DNA from: a bacterium
Lineage (GTDB): Bacteria > Patescibacteriota > 4484-211
Length of the DNA stretch: 8,126 nt
Assembly: GCA_027020325.1 (NCBI GenBank)
Contig: JALUVT010000111.1
Span: 1-8,126 of the forward strand
Direction of reading: 5' to 3'
Shown: positions 1 through 5,798 of the stretch, piece by piece
Numbering within the stretch: position 1 is the stretch's first letter
Layout: the number at the start of each line of letters is the position of its first letter
The notes under the pieces: generated by a model
What the model was told of the DNA's origin: nothing
Databases searched by the model: none
Seen by the model: only the letters and a program-made list of their open reading frames with translations
Program-made: the position numbers and the translations under genes

Positions 1-2
1 TA

Positions 3-1511
3 AAATGTGCTTTTTATCAGGATAATGGAAAGCGCCCTAATTATTTTGCCCTGACCAAGGTCGCTGATGATTGGGTTAAAAATAGCGCCAATTATCAAGA
101 GCAATATTCTTTAACCACTGACGAGGAGGGAAATTGGAAAGGGGAATTATCTTGTCGGGTTGATGAAGATGATTCCGGGTATCACGGCCCCGGCCTTTAT
201 TATTTGCAGATCGCGCGCTATACGAGCGGGGGGACATTAAAATGGTTGCGTGCTTCCGATAGTCTTCACCCAGCGCGGGATGAAATTTCCCTCCAGCCCC
301 CGCTGACTCCTTCAGCAACTCCAGTCCTCTCTTCTTCCCCTTCTCTTCCGCCTCCCCCTTCACCCTTTTCTTCACCATCCCCTGTAATTTCTTCTCCTTC
401 TCCCTCTCCCTCTCCCTCTCCCTCACTTTCGCTTTTTCGCTTAACTCCCTCTCCTTCTTTTTTCCTCACTCCGACAATTTTCATTAGCCCAAGTTTAACA
501 CCTTTACTTCGTTCTTCACCGACTCCTTTGAGTCCGCAAATAAGAATTTTCCTGCCCTCTTTCTTCCCCCTTTCGCAAACAGTAACAATTAATTTTGAAT
601 TAAATCATTTCCCGCCTCAAACTTCTTACTTTTTCAAGGGATTATTGGCTCCACTGAAAGAAAATAATCACCCCTATTATTTTCAAACTTGGAATCCTGA
701 GAATAAAACCTGGCGGGCTTGGAATGCATCTTGGGAAAGTCTGCCTTTAATTAAAGTCAATTCGGGGGGACGAGGCAAAGGCAAGGTGCGTGGCCGCATG
801 CGAGAAGGAACTCCTGAGGGAGACTATTATTTTCGTTTACGCCTCCGCGGGACTGAGGATAATAAAATTATCGATAGCCCTTCCCAAATTGTTGCCTTAC
901 ATTTTCCTCCCTCTCCTTCCTTTCCTCAAGCGGATCTTGATTCCTTTTCTACAACTGTCCCTTTACCACCGCAAGTAAATAATTCAAATTCGCCCTTCCC
1001 CAGTTGCCCTGTTGTTTCTTCTTCTCCGCGTTCGAGCAAGATTATTTCGGCCTGGGTTGCTCCGCCCGAAGCAGCAGTAAGAGAAAAAATTGCCATTCCT
1101 TTTGTTCTTTGCGGGGGGCAGCCTAATCAAATTTGGCATCTGAAAGTCCGTGGAGGAAAGAATAAAAAATATCTTTATGATTTACAAACTTGGTCGCCGG
1201 AGAAAGAAAAATGGTTGAGTTGGAATCAAAACTGGAGTTACTTCCCCCGTTTAAAGTTAAATCAAGATGGTTGCGGGAGGATTATTCTTTCTTCGCGTCT
1301 TGCTCCTCAGCGTGAGGGAGGAAAATATTTTATTCAAGTACGCCTCCAAGAAGAAAAAACTCGCCGGACAATCAATACTCCGGGGCAAAAAACTTTTTTT
1401 ATTGCTTCTCCGCGGGGAAGTGTGGCTGGAGTAATGACCAGCCTTCCTCAAATGGGACAAAGCTTAGAATTGAAGCGAAAATTTTCTTTCTTTTCCTTCT
1501 TCCTGTGGTAA
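3..1511 (+). CDS. C-terminal part of a Ser/Pro-linked, repeat-containing surface-type protein (5' partial)
   Basis: The frame is open from the left edge to TAA at 1509-1511, about 502 codons. The first in-frame start-like codon (TTG at 204) falls inside a conserved block, so the true start lies upstream of the window. Three related beta-rich units are visible. Unit A is roughly 3-285, with NYFALTKVADDWVKNS near its start and GLYYLQIARYTSGG near its end. Unit B is about 537-897 (YYFQTWNPENKTW, then GDYYFRLRLRG). Unit C is about 1050-1425 (LQTWSPEKEKWLSW, then GGKYFIQVRLQ). Shared features are a Trp-rich start, a central Gly turn and a G-x-YY/YF-hydrophobic-R strand. Ser/Pro-rich linkers separate the units (about 288-536 and 898-1050). 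From memory, unit A resembles repeats in Microgenomates proteins that also carry lamin-tail domains. A cell-surface or adhesive role is inference. No sortase motif or clear C-terminal membrane anchor is visible; the protein ends in a short FSFFSFFLW. Confidence 0.8.
   Translation, partial: KCAFYQDNGKRPNYFALTKVADDWVKNSANYQEQYSLTTDEEGNWKGELSCRVDEDDSGYHGPGLYYLQIARYTSGGTLKWLRASDSLHPARDEISLQPPLTPSATPVLSSSPSLPPPPSPFSSPSPVISSPSPSPSPSPSLSLFRLTPSPSFFLTPTIFISPSLTPLLRSSPTPLSPQIRIFLPSFFPLSQTVTINFELNHFPPQTSYFFKGLLAPLKENNHPYYFQTWNPENKTWRAWNASWESLPLIKVNSGGRGKGKVRGRMREGTPEGDYYFRLRLRGTEDNKIIDSPSQIVALHFPPSPSFPQADLDSFSTTVPLPPQVNNSNSPFPSCPVVSSSPRSSKIISAWVAPPEAAVREKIAIPFVLCGGQPNQIWHLKVRGGKNKKYLYDLQTWSPEKEKWLSWNQNWSYFPRLKLNQDGCGRIILSSRLAPQREGGKYFIQVRLQEEKTRRTINTPGQKTFFIASPRGSVAGVMTSLPQMGQSLELKRKFSFFSFFLW
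399..422 (+). repeat. Hexanucleotide microsatellite (TCTCCC)x4 in the Ser-Pro linker
   Basis: Four perfect in-frame TCTCCC units encode alternating Ser-Pro. They sit inside a longer strand-asymmetric pyrimidine-rich stretch (about 288-540), and a near-unit TCTCCT lies just upstream at 393-398. Because the unit is six bases, copy-number change would lengthen or shorten the linker by Ser-Pro pairs without breaking the frame. The purine/pyrimidine asymmetry also creates a long spurious open frame on the opposite strand. Confidence 0.8.
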
Positions 1512-1514
1512 AAT
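1506..1514 (+). promoter_or_regulatory. Candidate extended -10 promoter of the tRNA-Arg gene
   Basis: TGG followed by TAAAAT (1509-1514) matches an extended -10 (TGn plus hexamer) and lies 12 bases before the tRNA 5' end. Its first three bases are the TAA stop of the upstream gene. No convincing -35 is seen in the T/C-rich stretch upstream. Called by eye. Confidence 0.4.
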
Positions 1515-1526
1515 TGGAAATGAATT

Positions 1527-1603
<77 letters not shown>

Positions 1604-1631
1604 TTTTTAATTCGCTTTTTATCCGGTAATA

Positions 1632-1640
1632 TGTTAAACT
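1632..1640 (+). promoter_or_regulatory. Candidate extended -10 promoter of the RRM gene
   Basis: TGT followed by TAAACT (1635-1640) fits an extended -10. A weak -35-like TTCGCT lies 18 bases upstream (1611-1616). Transcription from about 1647 would give a leader of nearly 90 bases, unusually long here, where most other starts seem leaderless. Readthrough from the tRNA gene is an alternative. Confidence 0.35.
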
Positions 1641-1689
1641 TTACTTAGCCCCGGAGAATTGAGGTCGAACAGAGTGTTTTAATCTCTTT

Positions 1690-1728
1690 TTCCCCTTTTT
1701 CCCGTGGCCTTTTCAATTGAAGGGGGTG
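1690..1728 (+). promoter_or_regulatory. RRM gene Shine-Dalgarno within possible alternative hairpins
   Basis: The Shine-Dalgarno AGGGGGTG (1721-1728) ends six bases before the ATG at 1735. Two upstream pyrimidine runs can pair with it. CCTTTTC (1708-1714) pairs with GAAGGGG (1719-1725) around an AATT loop, with two G-U pairs. CCCCTTT (1692-1698) also pairs with 1719-1725, with one G-U pair. The two pairings exclude each other and both hide the ribosome site. Translational control by temperature or by the protein itself is a hypothesis. Confidence 0.4.
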
Positions 1729-1734
1729 AAATAG

Positions 1735-2019
1735 ATGCCGAATAATCCCAAATCAAAAAAACTTTTCGTCGGGAATTTGTCTTTTAGCGTCAATAACGAA
1801 CAGTTAACAGCTCTTTTTAGCCAAATTGGTCCCGTAGTTGAGGTAACAATTATTAAAGAACGGGAAACAGAGCGTCCCCGCGGCTTTGCTTTTGTGACGA
1901 TGCAAACAGTGGAATCAGCCGAAGAGGCAATTAAAGCTCTGCACGGTAAAGAATTTGAGGGACGAGATCTGGTGATTGATTTTGCCCGCCCGCGGCAACC
2001 GCGTTTGAATCGCTATTAG
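1735..2019 (+). CDS. Single-RRM RNA-binding protein
   Basis: The 94-residue protein is almost entirely one RNA recognition motif. RNP2 is LFVGNL (residues 10-15) and RNP1 is RGFAFVTM (49-56), with aromatic F11, F51 and F53 placed to stack on RNA bases. The typical RRM ending GRDLVIDFARPR is followed by a short basic tail (QPRLNRY). Short bacterial RRM proteins of this size are known in cyanobacteria and many other phyla, where some are cold-induced; they bind single-stranded RNA in the cytoplasm. The ATG at 1735 is supported by AGGGGGTG just upstream and by the position of RNP2. It is the only gene here with a strong Shine-Dalgarno. It is monocistronic or co-transcribed with tRNA-Arg, and a strong terminator follows. 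Its RNA target cannot be read from sequence. Confidence 0.95.
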   Translation: MPNNPKSKKLFVGNLSFSVNNEQLTALFSQIGPVVEVTIIKERETERPRGFAFVTMQTVESAEEAIKALHGKEFEGRDLVIDFARPRQPRLNRY

Positions 2020-2022
2020 CAA

Positions 2023-2062
2023 CATTCACCCGCGCCCGGCGCGGGTGGATGCTTTATTTTTT
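2023..2062 (+). terminator. Rho-independent terminator after the RRM gene
   Basis: A nine-base GC-rich stem, CACCCGCGC (2027-2035) with GCGCGGGTG (2039-2047), has loop CCG. It is extended by the CATT/GGAT pairs and followed by a T-rich tail (2053-2062). It begins four bases after the RRM stop codon. There is no T-run on the other side, so it should act on plus-strand transcripts only. Confidence 0.88.
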
Positions 2063-2139
2063 AAGGAAGAACTCTTTCTGTTTTGTAAGTCAGGGGAAGG
2101 CTGGCTTGGGGCGCCAACAAATTGTTTATTCTTATTACC

Positions 2140-2168
2140 TTAGTTTATAAGAGCTGTTTTGTTATAAT
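2140..2168 (+). promoter_or_regulatory. Promoter for the membrane protein gene (leaderless start)
   Basis: A perfect TATAAT (2163-2168) is preceded by TGT (2160-2162), giving an extended -10. A weak -35-like TTAGTT (2140-2145) lies 17 bases upstream. The GTG start codon begins seven bases after the -10, about where transcription should start, and no Shine-Dalgarno is present. Confidence 0.6.
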
Positions 2169-2174
2169 TTTCTT

Positions 2175-2768
2175 GTGTTACCTAAACAATTTGTTTTTAT
2201 TGGAATCGCCCTTAATTTTGGCGGAAGCATTGATTACTTTTTCTCTACTCTAAAAGGAAGAGTTAAGCCGAATAAGGTAACTTGGTTTCTCTGGTCCTTG
2301 GCCCCATTGATTGCTTTTTTTTCTCAGTTAAGTCAAGGAGTAGGAGCTGAGGCTTGGATGACTTTTAGTGTTGGTGCAATTCCACTTTTTATTTTTATCG
2401 CCTCTTTTTTTAACCAAAAATCATATTGGAAACTAAAGAGCTTTGATCTTTTCTGTGGAGGATTGTCGCTGCTAGGTCTTTTCCTTTGGCAATTAACCCG
2501 CGTCGGGAATATTGCTCTTCTTTTTAGTATTATGGCTGACTTTTTAGCCGGTTTACCGACAATGGTGAAAGCATTTTATTATCCGGAAACAGAAAAACCC
2601 TTACCCTATTTGACCGCGGCGTTAAATGGTTTTATTACCCTTTTGACAATTGAGAGCTGGAAGATAGAGAATTATGCTTTTTCCTTGTATATTGCAGTGG
2701 CGATGTCGATCTTATACATTTTGATTCAATTTAAAATTGGACCACTTTTTCGGAAGGAGATTATTTAG
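2175..2768 (+). CDS. Seven-helix membrane protein, SWEET/PQ-loop-like architecture
   Basis: The 197-residue protein is strongly hydrophobic, with about seven predicted membrane helices near residues 5-24, 35-52, 62-79, 88-106, 111-130, 143-160 and 166-187. The order reads as three helices, one linker helix and three helices. The two triplets look weakly alike: SIDYFFSTLKGRVKPNKVTW before helix 2 and MADFLAGLPTMVKAF before helix 6, each with a short Pro-containing loop. That layout is typical of SWEET sugar transporters and PQ-loop proteins, but no family signature is certain, so a transport role is inference. The GTG start at 2175 is chosen because a perfect -10 lies just upstream and the first helix begins right after it. 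It forms its own transcription unit behind the RRM terminator. A coding-like stretch in the -1 frame overlaps its end. Confidence 0.85.
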   Translation: MLPKQFVFIGIALNFGGSIDYFFSTLKGRVKPNKVTWFLWSLAPLIAFFSQLSQGVGAEAWMTFSVGAIPLFIFIASFFNQKSYWKLKSFDLFCGGLSLLGLFLWQLTRVGNIALLFSIMADFLAGLPTMVKAFYYPETEKPLPYLTAALNGFITLLTIESWKIENYAFSLYIAVAMSILYILIQFKIGPLFRKEII

Positions 2769-2860
2769 ACCAAAAAACTGAGGCTAAATTTAACGAGTGG
2801 CTGGAAAGATATGCTGATGCACGCGCCACCCCAAGCTTTCAAGGATTTTTGAAAGGGTGA
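2735..2860 (+). pseudogene. Coding-like tail in the -1 frame after the membrane protein (frameshifted C-terminus or gene remnant)
   Basis: The -1 frame relative to the membrane protein gene is open for 41 codons to TGA at 2858-2860. It has ordinary amino-acid content (includes KFNEWLERYADARATPSF) but no ATG, GTG or TTG near its beginning. One inserted base in the T5 run at 2746-2750 would join it to the membrane protein, replacing the last residues with a hydrophilic tail of about 36 residues. It may instead be the leftover 3' end of an unrelated gene. It is not recognised. Confidence 0.35.
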
Positions 2861-2885
2861 AGAAAAAATTAGCGCCGGGTTAAGG

Positions 2886-2909
2886 ATTAGTTTAGTATAC
2901 TAAACTAAT
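2886..2909. promoter_or_regulatory. Perfect 24-bp palindrome, likely operator
   Basis: The half-site ATTAGTTTAGTA is followed directly by its exact reverse complement, centred between 2897 and 2898, with no spacer. It lies just upstream of the -35 of the ATPase gene at 2949. Its core TTTAGTATA recurs in the next inverted repeat, 33 bases away centre to centre, which suits one dimeric regulator binding both sites. Confidence 0.6.
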
Positions 2910-2911
2910 AA

Positions 2912-2939
2912 TTGGTTTTTTAGTATAGTATGCTATACT
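2912..2939 (+). promoter_or_regulatory. Promoter of the first ATPase gene
   Basis: TTGGTT (2912-2917) and TATACT (2934-2939) are separated by 16 bases. TGC (2931-2933) before the hexamer makes it an extended -10. The ATG at 2949 begins ten bases after the -10, and no Shine-Dalgarno is present, so the mRNA should be leaderless or nearly so. Confidence 0.55.
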
Positions 2940-2941
2940 AA
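2920..2941. promoter_or_regulatory. Inverted repeat overlapping the -10, likely second operator site
   Basis: TTAGTATAG (2920-2928) and CTATACTAA (2933-2941) are exact reverse complements around TATG. The right arm contains the -10 hexamer, so a bound protein would block RNA polymerase. It shares TTTAGTATA with the 24-bp palindrome upstream. Confidence 0.55.
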
Positions 2942-2948
2942 TCTTGAA

Positions 2949-4211
2949 ATGGCTGCTCTAAATGACTTAATTCTACAAAATCCTTGGTGGAAAGAGAAGA
3001 AGGTTGCCGAAATTTTTTTGGGCCGGGAAAGGAAGGAATTTTTTCATAAGATAGAAAAATTTCTTCCTTTAAGGCAGGCTCTATTGATATATGGCTTAAG
3101 AAGAACGGGTAAAACAACTTTTTTCTATCAATTAATTCAAAAGCTTATTCTTTCTGGAGTTAATCCTCAAAAAATCATTTATTTTTCCTTTGATGAAAAG
3201 GAATCATCTTTAAGGGATGTCTTGGGTCTTTATGAGTTAAAAGTGTTGCAAGAACCTATCACAGAAAATACGCAGCTTTACCTTTTTCTTGATGAAATAC
3301 AAAAACTCGAAGCCTGGCAAGAGCGGGTAAAAGTAATTTATGATCGTTATCCTAAAATAAAAATTTTTCTTTCCGGATCCGCTTCCATTAATCTTCAAAA
3401 AAGTGCAAGAGAAAGTCTGGCGGGGCGCGTATTTGAGTTTGAATTTATTCCTTTAAGTTTTACAGAGTTTTTAGAGTGGAAAGGAATAAAACTAGAGGAA
3501 GAAAAGCTTGATTTTTATAGGAAGGAGCTGAAACTTTTGATAAGAGAATATATCTTAAAAGGAGGTTTCCCTGAAATTGTGGAGGAAAAGGATAAGGAGA
3601 TCATTCGGCGTTACTTAAAAAGTTCAGTTTTGGATAAAATTATCGGCCAAGATCTGCCTTTAAAGTTTGGCTTGCGTGATCCAGCTTTTTTAAAATCTTT
3701 GGTAGAAAACTTTTTTTCCCAGCCCGGCACGATTTTAAATTACGACAAGCTTGCTTCTGAGTTCCAAAGAAGTAAAATCACGGTAATTAACTATATTTTC
3801 TACCTCAAATATGCTTTGCTCTTACGAGAAGTAAGGAATTTTAGACCCAGCTTACGAATTTCTTCGCGTAAGGGTAAAAAAATCTATCCTTACAACCCTG
3901 CTTTTTGCTCTATTTATTTATCAGAAGAAGCAAATTTTAAAAAAGTCTTAGAGACAGCTGTGGTGACATTTTTTGAGGCAAAATATTATTACCGTAACCG
4001 ATTTGAGGTTGATTTTGTTTTAAGACAGAATAATCAAATTTTCCCAGTAGAGGTAAAATCTGGTAAAGCAGAAGTTGCCCAAGTAAAAAAATTTTTGGAA
4101 AAATTCGGCTCCCCCCAAGGGTTTATTATTAGCGAAGATTACGAAATTCAACAGGACAAAGTAAAAGTAGTGCCATTTTGGAAAGTTTTGGCCCAAAATC
4201 AGCTAATTTAA
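2949..4211 (+). CDS. AAA_14-DUF4143-type ATPase (first of three)
   Basis: The 420-residue protein has the layout of AAA_14 plus DUF4143 proteins. Walker A is GLRRTGKTT (residues 49-57, catalytic K55). Walker B is LFLDEIQ (112-118, D115/E116). A sensor-like SGSAS lies at 142-146, followed by the family motif ESLAGR (155-160). A helical, winged-helix-like middle spans about 200-295. The C-terminus carries a PD-(D/E)XK-like set: E336, D355 in FEVDF, and E368-V-K370 in PVEVKSG. ATP binding is well supported; nuclease activity and biological role are not established for this family. Length matches the family. ATG at 2949 is chosen because of the promoter just upstream and the absence of an earlier in-frame start after the operators. 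It is a single-gene unit controlled by its own paired inverted repeats. It is not a recent copy of the other two ATPases. Confidence 0.92.
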   Translation: MAALNDLILQNPWWKEKKVAEIFLGRERKEFFHKIEKFLPLRQALLIYGLRRTGKTTFFYQLIQKLILSGVNPQKIIYFSFDEKESSLRDVLGLYELKVLQEPITENTQLYLFLDEIQKLEAWQERVKVIYDRYPKIKIFLSGSASINLQKSARESLAGRVFEFEFIPLSFTEFLEWKGIKLEEEKLDFYRKELKLLIREYILKGGFPEIVEEKDKEIIRRYLKSSVLDKIIGQDLPLKFGLRDPAFLKSLVENFFSQPGTILNYDKLASEFQRSKITVINYIFYLKYALLLREVRNFRPSLRISSRKGKKIYPYNPAFCSIYLSEEANFKKVLETAVVTFFEAKYYYRNRFEVDFVLRQNNQIFPVEVKSGKAEVAQVKKFLEKFGSPQGFIISEDYEIQQDKVKVVPFWKVLAQNQLI

Positions 4212-4227
4212 TTATTAAAGTAATTCC

Positions 4228-4392
4228 CTAAATCAGCCCCCAATCTTTGTTTCCTAAGTAAGGATAACAGCGACCTATTTTGTTGTTTAGGGCAATGAAC
4301 TCATAACCACACCTCTTATACCCTTTCTTATCCGTGACCAAAATTAAAGACAATAAGGAAGGCAGAGAGTTAGTTGATATATCACCACTATT
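4228..4392 (-). pseudogene. Minus-strand coding remnant in the 4212-4535 gap
   Basis: A 54-codon open stretch on the minus strand ends in TAG (4230-4228) and is closed upstream by stops. Its later part reads like a genuine protein C-terminus (includes KKGYKRCGYEFIALNNK, then RCYPYLGNKDWGLI). There is no ATG or GTG; the only start-like codons are TTGs within it. It is most likely the 3' scrap of a decayed gene. The family is not recognised. Apart from this and the operator/promoter of the next gene, the gap holds only AT-rich sequence. Confidence 0.35.
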
Positions 4393-4451
4393 CTATATTA
4401 CTTAGTGGCTGTTTTGAAGAATTAGTTTTATAAATTTTTTGTCGAAATAGT

Positions 4452-4497
4452 CATTCCGGTAAAAATATTTACCAAAATGATAGGCATTTTGGTAAAT
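4452..4497. promoter_or_regulatory. Three-half-site inverted repeat array, likely operator of the second ATPase gene
   Basis: ATTTACCAAAATG (4467-4479) and CATTTTGGTAAAT (4485-4497) form a perfect 13-bp inverted repeat around ATAGG. A third, slightly diverged copy, CATTCCGGTAAA (4452-4463), pairs with the same middle arm (TTTACCAAAATG, 4468-4479), with two mismatches. The array ends just upstream of the -35 position of the next gene. It could be a protein-binding array or a transcribed hairpin; the lack of a GC-rich stem and T-tail argues against a terminator. Confidence 0.55.
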
Positions 4498-4500
4498 TTG

Positions 4501-4529
4501 TTTAACAAGATGCAATTTTCTGATATAAT
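4501..4529 (+). promoter_or_regulatory. Promoter of the second ATPase gene (leaderless start)
   Basis: TGA plus TATAAT (4524-4529) is a full extended -10. TTTAAC (4501-4506) lies at a 17-base spacing as a weak -35. The ATG at 4536 begins seven bases after the -10. GGAG (4531-4534) is too close to the ATG to act as a ribosome site. Confidence 0.6.
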
Positions 4530-4535
4530 TGGAGC

Positions 4536-5738
4536 ATGGAAAACAAAATTTTGCAAAAACTAGTTCAATTACAGAACGATTACCGTCAGCAGGGAAAACG
4601 GTTTAGTTTTCAGCGTTTTCTTTTTAAAGAATTAAAGGAAAAAGAGGTAAAGTTGCCCCATATTACTGGAATTTCTGGGTTACGAGGCAGTGGAAAAACT
4701 GTTTTACTCTTACAACTTTTGAATGCCCTGCCACAGAGTTTTTATATTTCTTTAGATACGGTTGAAGAGGCTGACCTTTTTGTTTTAGCCCAAGAGTTGG
4801 TTAAGCGTTATCGGATAAGTACACTCCTACTTGACGAGGTTCATTACCTCCCGCGGTGGGCTCTTTATCTTAAGCAGATCTATGACATTCTCAAATTAAA
4901 GCTTTTTTTCACCAGCTCTGTGTCCTTAGATATTTTAACTACGAGGGAAGATCTTTCGCGAAGAGTAAGGGTCTTAACTTTGCCAATTTTAAGTTTTCGT
5001 GAGTATTTGGCCTTAACAGAACAAAAAACAGTGTCGAAATTAAACCTAGCGCAAGCTTTGGAGGTTTCTGAGGCTGATCCTGAATTAGAGGGATACTTTT
5101 GGGATTACCTTAATTTCCCTCTTCCTTCTCAAATTCAAAATAAAACTCCTCAATTAATTACTAATATTATAGAAAGGATTTTGGTAAAAGATTTAACCTC
5201 GGAAAAAGCCCTTAATTTAAGTGATCAAGTTCTGTTGAAACAAATTCTTAAGTTTCTTAGCCAGATTCCAGGAGGGGATATTAGTGTCAGTCAATTAGCG
5301 CAAAATTTTAAAGTAAGCAAGTATAAAATGGGACAATTGCTGGAACTTTTAGAAAGAGCTTTTTTAATTAACCGAATTTGGCCAGTGGGGCGCAATGTTC
5401 TTAAGGAACCTAAGATTTTGCTGAACTTACCTTTTAGGATTTATCTTTCCGAAAAGGAGGTTTCAGAAGTAATGGGCATTTTGAAAGAGGATTTTTTGGT
5501 AAGCCAATTAAAAGGTTTGGGGATAAGATTGAAATATTTAAAAACTAAGAGAGGGCGTAAAACTCCAGATTTTTACCTGAAATGGCAGGGAAAAGAATAT
5601 GTAATTGAAGTGGGTGGAAAATCTAAAGGAAGAAACCAATTTAAAGGAATTGAGGTCAAAAATAAAGTTTTAGCTCTTTATCCTTTTTCTTCACAAAAGT
5701 CTGCAGTGCCTCTTTATGTTTTGGGAATGCTGTATTGA
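4536..5738 (+). CDS. AAA_14-DUF4143-like ATPase, divergent form (second of three)
   Basis: The 400-residue protein has Walker A GLRGSGKT (residues 48-55, K54), Walker B TLLLDEVHY (96-104, D100/E101) and a sensor-like TSSVS (126-130). It lacks the SLAGR motif of the other two and has LSRRVRVLTL in its place (140-149). A winged-helix-like stretch spans about 245-282 (includes SVSQLAQNFKVSKYKMG). The C-terminal PD-(D/E)XK-like part has TPDF (343-346, D345) and EVGGKSKG (358-365), in which a glycine pair separates Glu from Lys rather than the E-x-K of its neighbours. I recall EVGG variants in other DUF4143 proteins, so this may be a known branch. The ATG at 4536 fits the extended -10 seven bases upstream. 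It is probably a single-gene unit; the CsaA-like gene downstream has its own promoter. Cellular role unknown. Confidence 0.88.
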   Translation: MENKILQKLVQLQNDYRQQGKRFSFQRFLFKELKEKEVKLPHITGISGLRGSGKTVLLLQLLNALPQSFYISLDTVEEADLFVLAQELVKRYRISTLLLDEVHYLPRWALYLKQIYDILKLKLFFTSSVSLDILTTREDLSRRVRVLTLPILSFREYLALTEQKTVSKLNLAQALEVSEADPELEGYFWDYLNFPLPSQIQNKTPQLITNIIERILVKDLTSEKALNLSDQVLLKQILKFLSQIPGGDISVSQLAQNFKVSKYKMGQLLELLERAFLINRIWPVGRNVLKEPKILLNLPFRIYLSEKEVSEVMGILKEDFLVSQLKGLGIRLKYLKTKRGRKTPDFYLKWQGKEYVIEVGGKSKGRNQFKGIEVKNKVLALYPFSSQKSAVPLYVLGMLY

Positions 5739-5762
5739 GTCCCCGGACAACTAAATTTGAAC

Positions 5763-5791
5763 TTGTTAGATCAGCAAGGCCTCTTTATAAT
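5763..5791 (+). promoter_or_regulatory. Promoter of the CsaA-like gene (leaderless start)
   Basis: TTGTTA (5763-5768) and TATAAT (5786-5791) are separated by exactly 17 bases. The ATG at 5799 begins eight bases after the -10. The ATG at 5790 overlaps the -10 itself and the TTG at 5757 lies upstream of the -35, so neither could be on this transcript. Confidence 0.65.
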
Positions 5792-5798
5792 GTTACTA

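Noticed and set aside
76..484. Minus-strand open frames rich in Glu, Lys, Gly and Arg opposite the Ser/Pro linker
   Set aside because: They are the complement of the polypyrimidine-coded linker. The plus-strand frame continues as one open frame with conserved repeats on both sides.
790..978. Plus-strand 62-codon frame inside the surface-protein gene
   Set aside because: It lies fully inside repeat unit B in another frame, with no ribosome site and no recognisable protein.
1257..1460. Minus-strand 67-codon frame opposite repeat unit C
   Set aside because: It is a shadow of the coding strand; composition reflects the complement of Lys/Arg and Ser codons.
2061..2144. Minus-strand 27-codon open stretch ending RVLP then TAA
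   Set aside because: It reads somewhat like a protein C-terminus but is too short, has no upstream coding and could be chance. The plus frame there is equally plausible.
2886..4497. CRISPR-like or transposon-end reading of the inverted repeats
   Set aside because: The repeats are not regularly spaced with unique spacers, and no transposase, target-site duplication or cas gene is visible.
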